Assembly: GCF_000336755.1 (NCBI RefSeq)
Contig: NZ_AOLK01000022.1
Coordinates: 196,748-260,747, forward strand
DNA from: Haloferax elongans ATCC BAA-1513
GTDB lineage: Archaea; Halobacteriota; Halobacteria; Halobacteriales; Haloferacaceae
Length of the DNA stretch: 64,000 nt
Direction: 5' to 3'
Each line of letters starts with the position of its first letter. The stretch's first letter is position 1. The notes beneath the pieces were generated by a model, which searched no databases, was not told where the DNA came from, and worked only from the letters and a program-made list of their open reading frames with translations. The position numbers and the translations under genes were made by a program. Shown one piece after another: positions 26,689 to 35,948 of the stretch.

Positions 26689-27981
26689 ATGTCTGAGGAC
26701 TCGGCGACAGTGACGGTTGGAATTCTGTCGTTTCACAATAGCCGTGAGACGAAGGCGATTAGCAACGCGGTCGCAGCAGTCGGCCACGACGCCGTCTGGC
26801 TCCACGAGGAGGCAATCGGTATCGACGTCTCGGAGTCGGGTGTTGCATTCGAACCGGACGTAGACGTCGTCGTCAATCGACTCCTCCTTTCGAAGTCGTC
26901 GACACCGCTCGAAGATCTCTCTATCGCCAGTTGTTACGCCGCCGCGCGTCCCGTCCTCAACGACCCGAGAAACGTCCTCTTCGCAATCCACAAGCACGCG
27001 ACTGCGACCCGACTCGCTGCGGCAGACGTTCCTGTCCCGCACAGTTACCTCGCGACCGACGAAGCGCATCTGAACGACGCGCGCTCGGCGTTCGAACTCC
27101 CGTTCGTCTACAAGACCGCCATCGGAACCAACGGCGGTGGCGCGTGGTTGGTCGACCACGATAAGACGATTTCACCGACCGTGGATAGTCGGCGTGCGTT
27201 CATCCAGACGTATCTCGACCCCAACGACGACGACCACCGCGACCTGCGCGTCTACATCGTCGGCGACGAAATCATCGGGGCCATGTATCGGTACGCTCCG
27301 GCAGGGGATTGGCGAACGAACGTCGCCCTCGGCGGGACAGTCGAAGACGCTACCGACGACCTGTCCCAGCAGGCTACTAGTATCGCACTCCGAGCAGTTC
27401 GAGCGCTCAACCTCGACTACGCGGGTGTCGACCTCATCGAAGGACCAAACGGATGGCTCGTCTTAGAGGTCAATCCGACCGCCGGGTTCCGCGGACTCTT
27501 CCGGGCGACTGGACGCTCTCCGGCGGTGCACATCGCCCGCCTCGCGCTCGAACGTGTTGGTCACACTGTTGACGACGAGACAGTCGAACGCCTGTCGCAC
27601 GTCCTCGACGGGTCGCCCCCGGAAGACGCCCCGTCGTCAGTCCGCGACGACCGTGTTCCAGTCGTCGGCTACGCAGAGCGCGTCACCGTCACGGGAATCA
27701 GCGGTTCGAAGGAAGTGCTCGCCCGCATCGACACGGGAGCGGCCAAGACGCGTCTCGACGCAGTGCTCGCGACCGAAGTCGGCGCCGAGCCCCCATCAGT
27801 CCTCGACGACGAGGACGTCCAACCACAGGTCGATGTCGTCGTCGAACTCGCAGACCAACGCCAGACCGTGACGGCTGTCCTCGTCGAAGACCCCGACGAC
27901 CCACTCCACATCGGCCGCGACGTCCTGCGGAATTTCTACGTCGACGTTCGTCGCCGCGTCAAAGACGACTCGGACACGTAA
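26689..27981 (+). CDS. RimK-like ATP-grasp ligase fused to a retropepsin-like (RimB/ATP-dependent zinc protease) domain
   Basis: A 430-residue two-domain protein. Residues ~1-305 are a RimK-type ATP-grasp ligase (FVYKTAIGTNGGGAWLVDHD for the ATP lid; LDYAGVDLIEG and VLEVNPTAGFRGLF for the Mg site); such enzymes add glutamate or other amino acids to peptides or proteins. Residues ~320-430 form an aspartyl-protease-like domain with D348 in ARIDTGAAKTRLDAV, as in RimB-type proteins. The fusion suggests one polypeptide that adds and trims an amino-acid tag. ATG at 26689 used. The substrate is unknown. Confidence 0.85.
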   Translation: MSEDSATVTVGILSFHNSRETKAISNAVAAVGHDAVWLHEEAIGIDVSESGVAFEPDVDVVVNRLLLSKSSTPLEDLSIASCYAAARPVLNDPRNVLFAIHKHATATRLAAADVPVPHSYLATDEAHLNDARSAFELPFVYKTAIGTNGGGAWLVDHDKTISPTVDSRRAFIQTYLDPNDDDHRDLRVYIVGDEIIGAMYRYAPAGDWRTNVALGGTVEDATDDLSQQATSIALRAVRALNLDYAGVDLIEGPNGWLVLEVNPTAGFRGLFRATGRSPAVHIARLALERVGHTVDDETVERLSHVLDGSPPEDAPSSVRDDRVPVVGYAERVTVTGISGSKEVLARIDTGAAKTRLDAVLATEVGAEPPSVLDDEDVQPQVDVVVELADQRQTVTAVLVEDPDDPLHIGRDVLRNFYVDVRRRVKDDSDT

Positions 27982-28340
27982 ACTGACCTTGCTATATCAA
28001 GCCTGTTTGTTTTCCTTCGTTCCTTCATAGATTATTCGAGCCCGGGCCCTCCGATGCTGACAGACCGTACTCGTGTGGCGTGTCGACTCCCACGACACCA
28101 CCATTCTTCTGGATGGTGTCCACCCCCGCGAGATGTCCCACTCCACCCATCCCACAATCGGTCGGAGAACGGTATTCGTTCACGGAGCGGCTTCGGGTTC
28201 GAACCTTTCTGCCGCCCGTCGAACACTCACCACCCGGTAGTTGTATACTTGTACGCATATAAGCAACAGAACGACAACAATCTTCGTGTTTATTGATTTT
28301 CTAGGCAGATTTATTGGCAATGTGTCCGTGATTCACAACC
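27982..28340. other. Intergenic region with hairpin
   Basis: No gene I can defend. Features seen: an inverted repeat at 28094-28120 (GACACCA/TGGTGTC with an inner CCA/TGG) and an isolated GGTTCGAACC palindrome at 28196-28205, which is not part of a foldable tRNA. Short minus-strand frames exist but lack family features. Confidence 0.6.
28309..28316 (+). promoter_or_regulatory. TATA-like box of the 88-residue protein gene
   Basis: ATTTATTG lies about 25-32 bases upstream of the ATG at 28341, the spacing expected for a leaderless haloarchaeal transcript. Confidence 0.45.
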
Positions 28341-28607
28341 ATGTCTCAGACAATGGTGGTGGGGGAGCCGGAAGTGTACACGGTCGTTCGAGAAGTAAAC
28401 GACCACGGAGCAGCGACAGTCCGGGGGGACAACGGGTCGACCTATCACGTCGCGGCGTACGCCGACGAGATGCTTCGTGCGTACCTCGCGGACCTCCGGG
28501 CTGGTGACCGGGTTCGGATGGACCTCGTGAGAGCAGGAGTCAGAGCGAACGTTTGGAAGGTGTCGGCACTCTACTCGGGGGAGCCCATCACCGAGAGCAA
28601 TCGCTAA
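28341..28607 (+). CDS. Conserved-looking small protein, function unknown
   Basis: An 88-residue protein (MSQTMVVGEPEVYTVVREVN...). The pattern of short beta strands with Gly turns (AATVRGDNGSTYHV, LRAGDRVRMDLVRAG, VWKVSALYSG) suggests a small beta-barrel, possibly OB-like, but no family is recognised. It has a good promoter and is convergent with the EF-1 alpha gene. Confidence 0.7.
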   Translation: MSQTMVVGEPEVYTVVREVNDHGAATVRGDNGSTYHVAAYADEMLRAYLADLRAGDRVRMDLVRAGVRANVWKVSALYSGEPITESNR

Positions 28608-28659
28608 CTGTCCTGCGAGTGCGAGAAAATAGCTGAGTGGGGCGCTGCCAGCGAGAGGC

Positions 28660-29922
28660 TCACTCGTGGACTTCGAGGACTTTGCCGGCCGCGATGGTCT
28701 GTCCCATGTCGCGGATGGCGAAGCTTCCGAGTTCGGCGATTTCTGACGACGGCTCGATGCTGAGTGGCTTCTGCGGCCGGAGCGTCACGATTGCGGCGTC
28801 GCCAGCCTTGATGAAGTCCGGGTTCTCCTCAGCGACCTCACCCGACGCGGGGTCGAGCTTCTGGTCGATTGATTCGAACGTACACGCGACCTGTGCCGTG
28901 TGAGCGTGGATGACCGGCGTGTACCCGGCGGTGATGACCGAAGGGTGCTGCATGACGACGATTTGTGCCTGGAAGGTCTTGGCGACCGACGGCGGGTCCT
29001 CGGCTGGACCACAGACGTCCCCGCGGCGGATGTCGTCTTTGCCGACACCGCGAACGTTGAATCCGACGTTGTCACCGGGGCCTGCTTCCGGGACCTCCTC
29101 GTGGTGCATCTCGATAGTCTTGACCTCGCCGCCCGCATCCGAGGGCATGAACCTCACATTGTCACCGGTTTTGAGAATGCCCGTCTCGACGCGGCCGACG
29201 GGAACCGTCCCGATACCGGAAATCGTGTACACGTCCTGAATCGGGATGCGAAGCGGTGCGTCGGTCGGCGGCGACGGTTCTGGAAGGTTGTTCAGCGACT
29301 CTAACACCGTCGGTCCATCGAACCACGACATGTTCTCCGAGTGCTCGGAGATGTTGTCCCCCTCGAACGCTGAGATGGGGATGAAGTGGGCGTCGTCCGA
29401 GTCGAACCGGACCTGCTGGAGGAGTTGCTGAACCTCCTCTTTGACCTGTTTGTAGGTGTTTTCGCTGTAGTCGACGACGTCCATCTTGTTGACCCCAACG
29501 ATGAGCGTCTCGATGCCCAGCGTCCGGGCGAGGAAGACGTGCTCGCGGGTCTGCGGCGCGACACCGTCGTCGGCGGCGACGACGAGAAGTGCGTGGTCCG
29601 CCTGCGACGCGCCCGTAATCATGTTCTTGACGAAGTCGCGGTGACCGGGCGTGTCGACGATGGTGAAGTAGTACTTGTCCGTATCGAACCGCTGGTGGGC
29701 GATGTCGATGGTGACGCCGCGCTCGCGCTCCTCTGCGAGGTTGTCCATCACGTACGCGAACTCGAACCCGGACTTCCCCTTCTCTTCAGCCTCTTCTCGG
29801 TGCTGCTCGATGATGTGCTCGGGTATACTGCCTGTCTCGAACAAGAGTCGGCCGACGAGGGTCGATTTCCCGTGGTCGACGTGCCCGATGATGGCCAGGT
29901 TTTGGTGTGGTTTGTCTGCCAT
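28660..29922 (-). CDS. tuf: Translation elongation factor EF-1 alpha
   Basis: A 420-residue GTPase that delivers aminoacyl-tRNA to the ribosome. G motifs: GHVDHGKST (G1, about 12-20), GVTIDIAH (G2), VDTPGHRD (G3), NKMD (G4) and SAFEGD (G5). Domains 2 and 3 are complete ([38 protein letters not shown]). Start ATG at 29922. It stands alone: no rpsL/rpsG/fusA/rpsJ nearby, where archaeal EF-1 alpha is normally found. It may be a second copy. A bacterial-type ProRS gene lies divergently upstream. Confidence 0.96.
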   Translation of the reverse strand: MADKPHQNLAIIGHVDHGKSTLVGRLLFETGSIPEHIIEQHREEAEEKGKSGFEFAYVMDNLAEERERGVTIDIAHQRFDTDKYYFTIVDTPGHRDFVKNMITGASQADHALLVVAADDGVAPQTREHVFLARTLGIETLIVGVNKMDVVDYSENTYKQVKEEVQQLLQQVRFDSDDAHFIPISAFEGDNISEHSENMSWFDGPTVLESLNNLPEPSPPTDAPLRIPIQDVYTISGIGTVPVGRVETGILKTGDNVRFMPSDAGGEVKTIEMHHEEVPEAGPGDNVGFNVRGVGKDDIRRGDVCGPAEDPPSVAKTFQAQIVVMQHPSVITAGYTPVIHAHTAQVACTFESIDQKLDPASGEVAEENPDFIKAGDAAIVTLRPQKPLSIEPSSEIAELGSFAIRDMGQTIAAGKVLEVHE

Positions 29923-30138
29923 AGTATCCAGGGCGCTGTCGCCCATTCTAGTTGAATATGACATCCAAGAGTATATCCGTTGTCCCGAAATGTACGCTGT
30001 GAGAACCTGAAATTCGCCCGTTTAGATTTATCAATCAAGCTGATATTTCTTCCAGAACATATGTTCCTAGACACGATGTGTTAGAATACCGACGTGCGAT
30101 TGTCGGAGCCAAGTGCCAAGCTAGGTGTAACTGTCAGG

Positions 30139-30157
30139 AGTGACTGTCGGAGTCACT
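30139..30157. repeat. Inverted repeat
   Basis: AGTGACT (30139-30145) and AGTCACT (30151-30157) form a perfect 7-bp stem with a 5-base loop in the intergenic region upstream of ProRS. Confidence 0.5.
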
Positions 30158-30476
30158 AAAGTGGTCAAAACGCCGAAAAGGAGTGGATAAGTTCAAGCAA
30201 TCAGATGTTCCGCATCGTTTCGGCCATTTCGGCGAAGGTGGCCGTGCGGCGGAGGGGTGTCTGGCGAGCGGTAGTGTCGAGTTCGGAATTCTTTACAACT
30301 ATCATAGTAACCAAATCGTGTCCCGAGTTGATAAATCTATCTGCGGTTGCTGGAACTATCGAGCGTCCGAGACGGCAGTCGAAGCGCCCGGTCTCGCCGG
30401 TACTGTCCTGTGGTTTTAATAATCGGAACTGAGTCGTTCCGGGCGCATGACTCGAAGCAACCGAACCTGCATTCGA

Positions 30477-30504
30477 AGCCGTGAGTCGGACGTGGCTCAC
30501 GGCT
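30477..30504. repeat. Perfect 9-bp inverted repeat upstream of ProRS
   Basis: AGCCGTGAG (30477-30485) and CTCACGGCT (30496-30504) flank a 10-base loop, about 107 bases before the ProRS start. It could be an RNA hairpin in a leader or a protein-binding dyad. Confidence 0.5.
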
Positions 30505-30610
30505 GGGTTCCGCGATAGTCGTATCGACGCTGTTTCTCCCCGAGTACTGACGAGCAGTTCACTGTCATCTGTCGAGTTTCGTAGCAGCCGCCACGCCCGA
30601 GGTGAGCGCA

Positions 30611-31867
30611 ATGCGGCGTAGCGACGCGACGCTATTCACCAGCCGCGAGACCGAGGGCTGGGAGAACGACACAGTCGAACTCGCGGTGCGCGCCGGGCTC
30701 GTCAGACAGTTCGGAAGCGGGCTATTCGGGTTCACACCCACGGGCGAGCGCGTCCGGCGAAAACTCATCTCCCGAATCAGAACGGCGATGGACGGCATCG
30801 GTGGACAGGCAATCAGCCTCCCCAACCTCCAATACAGCGACGTCTGGAGACAGAGCGGTCGCTGGGAGAGTTTTGAAGGCGAGATGTTCACCTTCGAAAA
30901 CCGCGAGGGGCAGGCGATGTGTCTCGCACCTTCGCACGAAGAAGGAATCGTTCACCTCGTAGAGGGCACCGTTCGGTCCTACGAGGACGTTCCCTGCCTC
31001 CTGTATCAGGTCGAGCGGAAACACCGCGACGACCACCCCCGAAACGGGCTCTTGCGGACGAAAGAGTTCACGATGAAAGACGCCTACAGCCTCCACGCGA
31101 CCGACGCGTCGCTGGACGGGTGGTACGCTCGCGTCCGCGACGCCTACTGTCGCATCTTCGATGCCGTCGGCCTCGACTTCGTCGTCGTCGACGCGTCGAA
31201 CAGCGTGATGGGTGGCTCCACCTCCGAGGAGTTCGTCGCACCCGTCGAAACCGGGTCCGAGGAACTCGTCTACTGCCAAACTGACGGATGTCGCGTCGGC
31301 GTCACCGACGAATCACCCGGCACCACTCTCAGGGAGGGCGACACCTGCCCTGATTGCGGGGCGACCCTCGTCGCGGGCGAGGGCATCGAAGTCGGCCACG
31401 TGTTCAAACTCGGGACGCGATACTCCGAGCCCGCCGACCTCACGCTCGACACGGCCGACGGCTCGAAGCAACTCGTTCGAATGGGAAGCTACGGCATCGG
31501 CGTCGAGCGCCTCCTCCACACGCTCGTCGAACAACACGGCGACGACGACGGCCTCCGGTGGCCCGTCACCGACCACGGAAGCGTGGCCCCCTACGAGGTT
31601 TCGATTATCCCCCTCGAATACGAGGGCGACCTCGCAGACGCGGCCGACCGCATCTACGACGCGTGCGGTCGCGACGAGGTGCTTCTGTTCGACGACGACG
31701 ACCAGACTATCGGCGAGCGATTCGCCGAGAGCGACCTCCTCGGAATTCCCCGAAAGGTCATCCTCGGAAACAGCTTCCGTGAGACGGGCGATGTCGAACT
31801 CGAAACGCGAGACGGCGAGACGCGCTTCGTCGCACCCGAGGTGGTTTCGGACGTCGTCTCCGAGTAG
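30611..31867 (+). CDS. Bacterial-type prolyl-tRNA synthetase lacking the INS editing domain
   Basis: A 418-residue class II synthetase following the bacterial ProRS order, not the archaeal/eukaryal one. It has AGLVRQFGSGLFGFTPTGER, motif 1 to 2 region LAPSHEEGIVHLV, motif 2 LLYQVERKHRDDHPRNGLLR then KEFTMKDAYSLHA, motif 3 GSYGIGVERLL, and a complete anticodon-binding domain (VAPYEVSIIPLEY to LLGIPRKVILG). Bacterial ProRS normally carries a ~180-residue editing insertion between motifs 2 and 3; here that place holds ~45 residues with CQTDGC and CPDCG, a zinc ribbon. The usual RDE of motif 2 reads RDD. ATG at 30611 is used; GTG at 30602 is possible. It could charge tRNA-Pro or have a specialised role. 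Confidence 0.88.
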   Translation: MRRSDATLFTSRETEGWENDTVELAVRAGLVRQFGSGLFGFTPTGERVRRKLISRIRTAMDGIGGQAISLPNLQYSDVWRQSGRWESFEGEMFTFENREGQAMCLAPSHEEGIVHLVEGTVRSYEDVPCLLYQVERKHRDDHPRNGLLRTKEFTMKDAYSLHATDASLDGWYARVRDAYCRIFDAVGLDFVVVDASNSVMGGSTSEEFVAPVETGSEELVYCQTDGCRVGVTDESPGTTLREGDTCPDCGATLVAGEGIEVGHVFKLGTRYSEPADLTLDTADGSKQLVRMGSYGIGVERLLHTLVEQHGDDDGLRWPVTDHGSVAPYEVSIIPLEYEGDLADAADRIYDACGRDEVLLFDDDDQTIGERFAESDLLGIPRKVILGNSFRETGDVELETRDGETRFVAPEVVSDVVSE

Positions 31868-31939
31868 TCGTACCCCCGGGTGACTCTCCCAGTTAGCCGA
31901 ACCCACCACCTCGAATGACTACCGTAGATGGTGTCGGTA

Positions 31940-32170
31940 TCAGAGGCCTGCTTTCAAAAGCGAGTACGAGATGACCAGTGCGACCGTCGCTCCACCGAGA
32001 ATCATCGTGACGACGACGAGAACGTCAGGAGCGCTGACGACGGTCGTAGCGACATCTTCGATCAACATCATTCCGAGGCCAACGAATAACCCAACAATTA
32101 GAGCGCTCACTAGTGGGTGCTCGAACCGCTGATTAACTACCTCCCAGACGTTTCCCATCTCTTTTTCCAT
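31940..32170 (-). CDS. Small two-helix membrane protein
   Basis: A 76-residue protein starting MEKEMGNVWEVVNQRFEHPL with two hydrophobic segments (about 20-37 and 48-72) separated by a short loop. No family recognised. It is convergent with ProRS and has an AT-rich upstream region (32180-32240). Confidence 0.6.
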   Translation of the reverse strand: MEKEMGNVWEVVNQRFEHPLVSALIVGLFVGLGMMLIEDVATTVVSAPDVLVVVTMILGGATVALVISYSLLKAGL

Positions 32171-32573
32171 AGGTAGTTGTCATTTGTTCGTGGCCGTTTA
32201 TTCAAACATATTGGTAATTTTATACACACTAATTTATGGTGGAAATTGAAGTCTCAGCTCGTACAGACGGTGGCGCGAGGTTCGACCTAGGTTGCTAGCC
32301 ACACTTTTCACCGCACTCACCTAGGTGGCTAGGTATCGAATTCGTATCGGAGGAGAGCGTTCGTGCGAGTACCGTCTACACGGTGGACCACGAAATAGTG
32401 CTGTGGTGGGCACGACTCCGGTCCAGTCTTCATGATGGGTGACTCAGTCGTCTCAGTTTGGTCGTGGGCCAGACTGGTCGTGGTGCACCTGTGTGGTCGG
32501 TGCGATTGGTGACAGAAACCATGAACCTCGGCGAAACGCTCGGACAGTGCGGTGGGGGGAGGGTCGATACGGA
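32171..32573. other. Intergenic region with paired CCTAGG-containing repeats
   Basis: No convincing gene in about 400 bases. The first ~80 bases are AT-rich. Two near-identical 14-base direct repeats are at 32285-32298 and 32319-32332. Confidence 0.6.
32285..32332. repeat. Two direct repeats, ACCTAGGTKGCTAG
   Basis: Copies at 32285-32298 (with T) and 32319-32332 (with G) are identical otherwise and start 34 bases apart, about three helical turns. Each contains the palindrome CCTAGG. The arrangement suggests a paired protein-binding site. Confidence 0.6.
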
Positions 32574-32786
32574 ATGAACGCTTGGTACTCCGGCTCGGAC
32601 GGGCAGTATTACTCGGATACCGAAATCTGGGAGCGATTGGAGGACGGTATCTGGCGTGTCTGCTGTTGGAACGCAGAGACAGGCGAAGAGTGGATGGAAA
32701 CGGACGCCGGAGAACTCGTACACTTGGCTCCGGCTCCCGACGAACAGTCCCGGCAGAGTACTCCCTCTGAATCGAAGCCCAACTGA
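32574..32786 (+). CDS. Small Trp-rich protein, uncertain
   Basis: A 70-residue acidic frame (MNAWYSGSDGQYYSDTEIW...) with four Trp, adjacent Cys (RVCCWN) and a Ser/Pro/Glu tail. Composition is protein-like and halophilic, but no family is recognised and no clear promoter is seen. Confidence 0.5.
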   Translation: MNAWYSGSDGQYYSDTEIWERLEDGIWRVCCWNAETGEEWMETDAGELVHLAPAPDEQSRQSTPSESKPN

Positions 32787-33131
32787 GCGGTGTGCTCAGT
32801 AGTTGGAAATTGGCTGTGCTCCGTTTTCAGAACTCGTTGATGATGTCCGCGACGTGCTGGCGGTCGAACAGCTGCTCGTCGGCAGATATCTCTGGGGACA
32901 GTCGTTTTCGTCGGTCGATCACCCGTCGAACCCAGATTTTGTATCGCACTATCTAGTTTACCTCCCTATTCGCCAGCGGTTCCAAGACCGACTTCGATGG
33001 CAATTTTTCGCACGTGAGTTGCGGGATTGTGGTGTTTTTACCCACTAACAAGTACTAATTGATACACTATCGTGCATACACTGGGAGAGAAGATACCAAA
33101 GCATTACTTACCGTAGTTCGCAGTGGCCTGT
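32787..33131. other. Intergenic region before the glycine cleavage operon
   Basis: Contains a possible gene remnant on the minus strand (32827-32949) and, near the end, an AT-rich box (CATTACTTA, about 33101-33109) 23-31 bases before gcvT that fits its promoter. Nothing else recognised. Confidence 0.5.
32827..32949 (-). pseudogene. Possible C-terminal remnant of an unidentified protein
   Basis: A 40-codon frame after an in-frame TAG reads like a natural protein end: VRYKIWVRRVIDRRKRL, then SPEISADEQLFDRQHV and ADIINEF before a TGA. It is too short for the usual frame cut-off and has no start context. It could be a decayed gene tail or chance; its family is unknown. Confidence 0.3.
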
Positions 33132-34223
33132 ATGGGCCTTCGCAAGCCGCCGTTGTACGATGTCCACGCCGACGCGGGGGCACAGTTCACCGAGTTCGGC
33201 GGATGGGACATGCCCGTGGAGTACGACTCCATCAGGGCTGAACACGCGGCCGTTCGCGAGTCCGTGGGTATCTTCGACGTCTCACACATGAGTGAGATAG
33301 AAGTCTCCGGGCCGGACGGCACCGCACTGATGCAACGCCTGACGACGAACGACGTGGCGGTCCTCGAACCGGGTGACTCGCAGTACTCGGCCATCGTGGA
33401 CGACGATGGACTCATCATCGACGACACCGTCGTCTACCGTCTTCCTGACCGGGACGACCCGGTGTACCTCTTCATCCCGAACGCGGGGCACGACGAAGAG
33501 ATGTACGACCGGTGGACCTCGTTCCGCGACGAGTGGGACCTCGATGCGACCGTCGAAGACGTGACCGAAGACTGGGCCATGTTCGCGGTACAGGGTCCAG
33601 ATGCGCTCGAAACCGTCTCTGCGACGACCGACGCGCCGGTCGGCGACCTCTCGAAGTTCCAAGCGCAGTACGCCGACGTGGCTGGCGTCGAGTGCTGGGT
33701 CGCCCGAACGGGCTACACGGGCGAGGACGGCTTCGAAGTCCTCTGTCCGTGGGACGACGCTGAGACCGTGTGGTCGGCACTGGACGCCACCCCGTGTGGA
33801 CTCGGCTCCCGCGACACCCTCCGCATGGAGATGGGGTTCCTGCTCTCCGGGCAGGACTTCGACCCCGAGGACGAACCGCGCACGCCGTACGAGGCCGGAA
33901 TCGGCTTCGTCGTCAAACTGGACACCGAGTTCGTGGGACGCGACGCTCTCGAACAGCAGCACGAAGCTGGCGTCGACGAGACGTTCGTCGGCTTCACGCT
34001 CCTCGACAGAGGCGTCCCCCGACACGGCTACGACATCGCGACTGAGGATGGCGACGTCATCGGGACCGTGACGAGCGGAACCATGAGTCCGACGCTCTCG
34101 GAGCCTATCGGACTCGGATACGTCCCCGTCGAGTACGCCGACGACGGAACAGCACTCATCGTCCTCGCTCGTGGCCGTGAGAAACGCGCAGAAATCGTTA
34201 CACCACCCTTCATCGACAACTAA
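33132..34223 (+). CDS. gcvT: Glycine cleavage system T protein (aminomethyltransferase)
   Basis: A 363-residue folate-dependent aminomethyltransferase that releases ammonia from the lipoyl-bound aminomethyl group and forms 5,10-methylene-tetrahydrofolate (or the archaeal pterin equivalent). Family marks: [51 protein letters not shown] and a [12 protein letters not shown] segment. ATG at 33132 is used. First gene of a tight four-gene operon; its stop TAA shares a base with the gcvH ATG. Confidence 0.96.
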   Translation: MGLRKPPLYDVHADAGAQFTEFGGWDMPVEYDSIRAEHAAVRESVGIFDVSHMSEIEVSGPDGTALMQRLTTNDVAVLEPGDSQYSAIVDDDGLIIDDTVVYRLPDRDDPVYLFIPNAGHDEEMYDRWTSFRDEWDLDATVEDVTEDWAMFAVQGPDALETVSATTDAPVGDLSKFQAQYADVAGVECWVARTGYTGEDGFEVLCPWDDAETVWSALDATPCGLGSRDTLRMEMGFLLSGQDFDPEDEPRTPYEAGIGFVVKLDTEFVGRDALEQQHEAGVDETFVGFTLLDRGVPRHGYDIATEDGDVIGTVTSGTMSPTLSEPIGLGYVPVEYADDGTALIVLARGREKRAEIVTPPFIDN

Positions 34224-34603
34224 TGTTCGAAATTCCCGACGACCGAAAGTACCTGGAATCGCACGAATGGACGACCACTGACGGCGACACCGTCAAAATC
34301 GGCATCTCCGACTTCGCACAGGACGAACTGGGCGACGTCGTGTTCGTCGAACTCCCCGACGAGGGCGACGAGATTACCGCCGGCGACGAATTCGGCGTCG
34401 TCGAGAGTATCAAGGCTGTCTCCGACCTCTATGCACCCATCTCGGGGACGGTCGTCGCCGTTAACGAGGACCTCTTCGACGCACCGGAACTCGTCAACGA
34501 AGACCCCTACGGCGACGGCTGGATGCTCGAACTCGAACCGTCTTCCTCCGACGAGTTCGACGACCTCCTCTCGCCGGAGGAGTACCGCGAGCAGACGGAG
34601 TGA
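34223..34603 (+). CDS. gcvH: Glycine cleavage system H protein
   Basis: A 126-residue lipoyl carrier that shuttles the aminomethyl group between P, T and L proteins. The lipoylated lysine is K64 in [18 protein letters not shown]; the N-terminus [20 protein letters not shown] is typical. Normal length. It starts at the last base of the gcvT stop codon. Confidence 0.97.
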   Translation: MFEIPDDRKYLESHEWTTTDGDTVKIGISDFAQDELGDVVFVELPDEGDEITAGDEFGVVESIKAVSDLYAPISGTVVAVNEDLFDAPELVNEDPYGDGWMLELEPSSSDEFDDLLSPEEYREQTE

Positions 34604-34604
34604 G

Positions 34605-35948
34605 ATGACGGCTGGAAACGGACGCCGGGACGGCAGTCCCTACGCGCCACACACTGACGCCGACGAAGCCGCCATGCTCGACGCCGTCGGGGTCGAGAGC
34701 GCCGAATCGCTCTTCGACATCCCCGAAGACGTTCGATTCGATGGCGAGTTCGGCATCGACGCCACCGACGAACGCGACCTTCGCGAGTCTATCGCGAACC
34801 TCTTCGCTCGCAACGAGGAGCTGACCGAGTTCCTCGGTCGCGGCCACCACGCACACTACGTGCCCGCGCTAGTCGACGACCTCTCGCGTCGCTCGGAGTT
34901 CCTCACCTCCTATACGCAGTACCAGCCGGAAATCGCACAGGGCTTCCTGCAAGCCCTGTTCGAGTACCAGTCGATGCTGGTCGAACTGACCGGCCTCCCG
35001 GTCGCGAACTGCTCGATGTACGACGCCGCGACGGCCCTCGCAGAGGCCGCGCTGCTCGCGAACCGCCTTCGACGCGGTGCGAGCGGCCACCGCGTGCTCG
35101 TTCCAGAACACCTCCAAGAAGGTCGCCTCGGCGTCCTCGAAAACTACCTCGACGGTGCCGACATGGAAATCGGCAACTACCCGATGGATGACGGCGCTGT
35201 CGACCTCGACGCCCTCTCGGACCTCGTCGACGACGAGACCGTGATGGTGTACGCCGAGAGTCCGACCGTCCGGGGCGTTATCGAAGAGAACCTGTCTGAA
35301 ATCGGCGACCTCGCCCACGAGAACGACGCGCTGTTCTGTCTCGGAAGCGACGTGGTCGCGCTGGCGCTCCTCGAAGAACCCGCGAGCGTCGGTGCTGACG
35401 TCGTCGTCGGCGAGGCCGACGCCCTCGGGCTTGGCACCTCCTACGGCATGGGACTGGGAATCTTCGCGACACGCGAGAAGTTCCTCCGGCAGGTTCCGGG
35501 TCGTCTCGTCGGTGCCTCTGAAGACGCCGAAGACATGCGTGCGTTCACGCTGACGCTCCAGACGCGCGAACAGCACATTCGGAAGGAGCGCGCCACGTCC
35601 AACATCTGTACGAATCAGGCGTGGGTCGCGCTCCGAACCGCCATGCACATCGCGTGGCTCGGCCCGGACCGCCTCGTCAACCTCGCGACCCGCGCAGTCA
35701 CCGACGCGCGTGACCTCGCGGCGCGACTCGACGATATTTCCGGCCTGCAGGCCCCGGTCTACGACCGACATCACTTCCGGGAGTTCGTCGTCCACACGGA
35801 CCAACCAGCACCGGCCATCGCGAACGACCTCGCGGGGCGCGGCTTCGCGGTCCACACGCTCGACGACCACCACCTGCAAGTCTGTATCACCGACGTGAAC
35901 GCCGATGCCGCCGACAGACTGGTCGCGGCCTTCGAGGAGGTAGCCTGA
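34605..35948 (+). CDS. gcvPA: Glycine dehydrogenase (decarboxylating) subunit 1
   Basis: A 447-residue N-terminal half of the split P protein found in archaea and many bacteria; with subunit 2 it decarboxylates glycine using pyridoxal phosphate. Recognisable segments: [38 protein letters not shown] and [15 protein letters not shown]. The ATG at 34605 lies one base after the gcvH stop. It overlaps gcvPB by one base. Confidence 0.96.
   Translation: MTAGNGRRDGSPYAPHTDADEAAMLDAVGVESAESLFDIPEDVRFDGEFGIDATDERDLRESIANLFARNEELTEFLGRGHHAHYVPALVDDLSRRSEFLTSYTQYQPEIAQGFLQALFEYQSMLVELTGLPVANCSMYDAATALAEAALLANRLRRGASGHRVLVPEHLQEGRLGVLENYLDGADMEIGNYPMDDGAVDLDALSDLVDDETVMVYAESPTVRGVIEENLSEIGDLAHENDALFCLGSDVVALALLEEPASVGADVVVGEADALGLGTSYGMGLGIFATREKFLRQVPGRLVGASEDAEDMRAFTLTLQTREQHIRKERATSNICTNQAWVALRTAMHIAWLGPDRLVNLATRAVTDARDLAARLDDISGLQAPVYDRHHFREFVVHTDQPAPAIANDLAGRGFAVHTLDDHHLQVCITDVNADAADRLVAAFEEVA

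Larger units (their letters stand above)
29923..30610. other. Long intergenic region between EF-1 alpha and ProRS
   Basis: About 690 bases without a credible gene; short frames on both strands lack haloarchaeal codon or amino-acid bias. Base composition is clearly less GC-rich than the flanks. Two clear hairpins are present (30139-30157 and 30477-30504, the latter a perfect 9-bp stem). It must contain the divergent promoters of both translation genes. Confidence 0.6.

Noticed and set aside
28196-28205. GGTTCGAACC as a tRNA T-arm
   Set aside because: No acceptor, anticodon or D stem can be formed around it on either strand.
30201-30611. A 136-codon minus-strand frame upstream of ProRS
   Set aside because: Amino-acid composition is not acidic, no domain or promoter is seen, and codon use differs from nearby genes; it may be chance.
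32787-33131. Glycine riboswitch upstream of gcvT
   Set aside because: No conserved glycine-aptamer core was seen, and such riboswitches are essentially bacterial.
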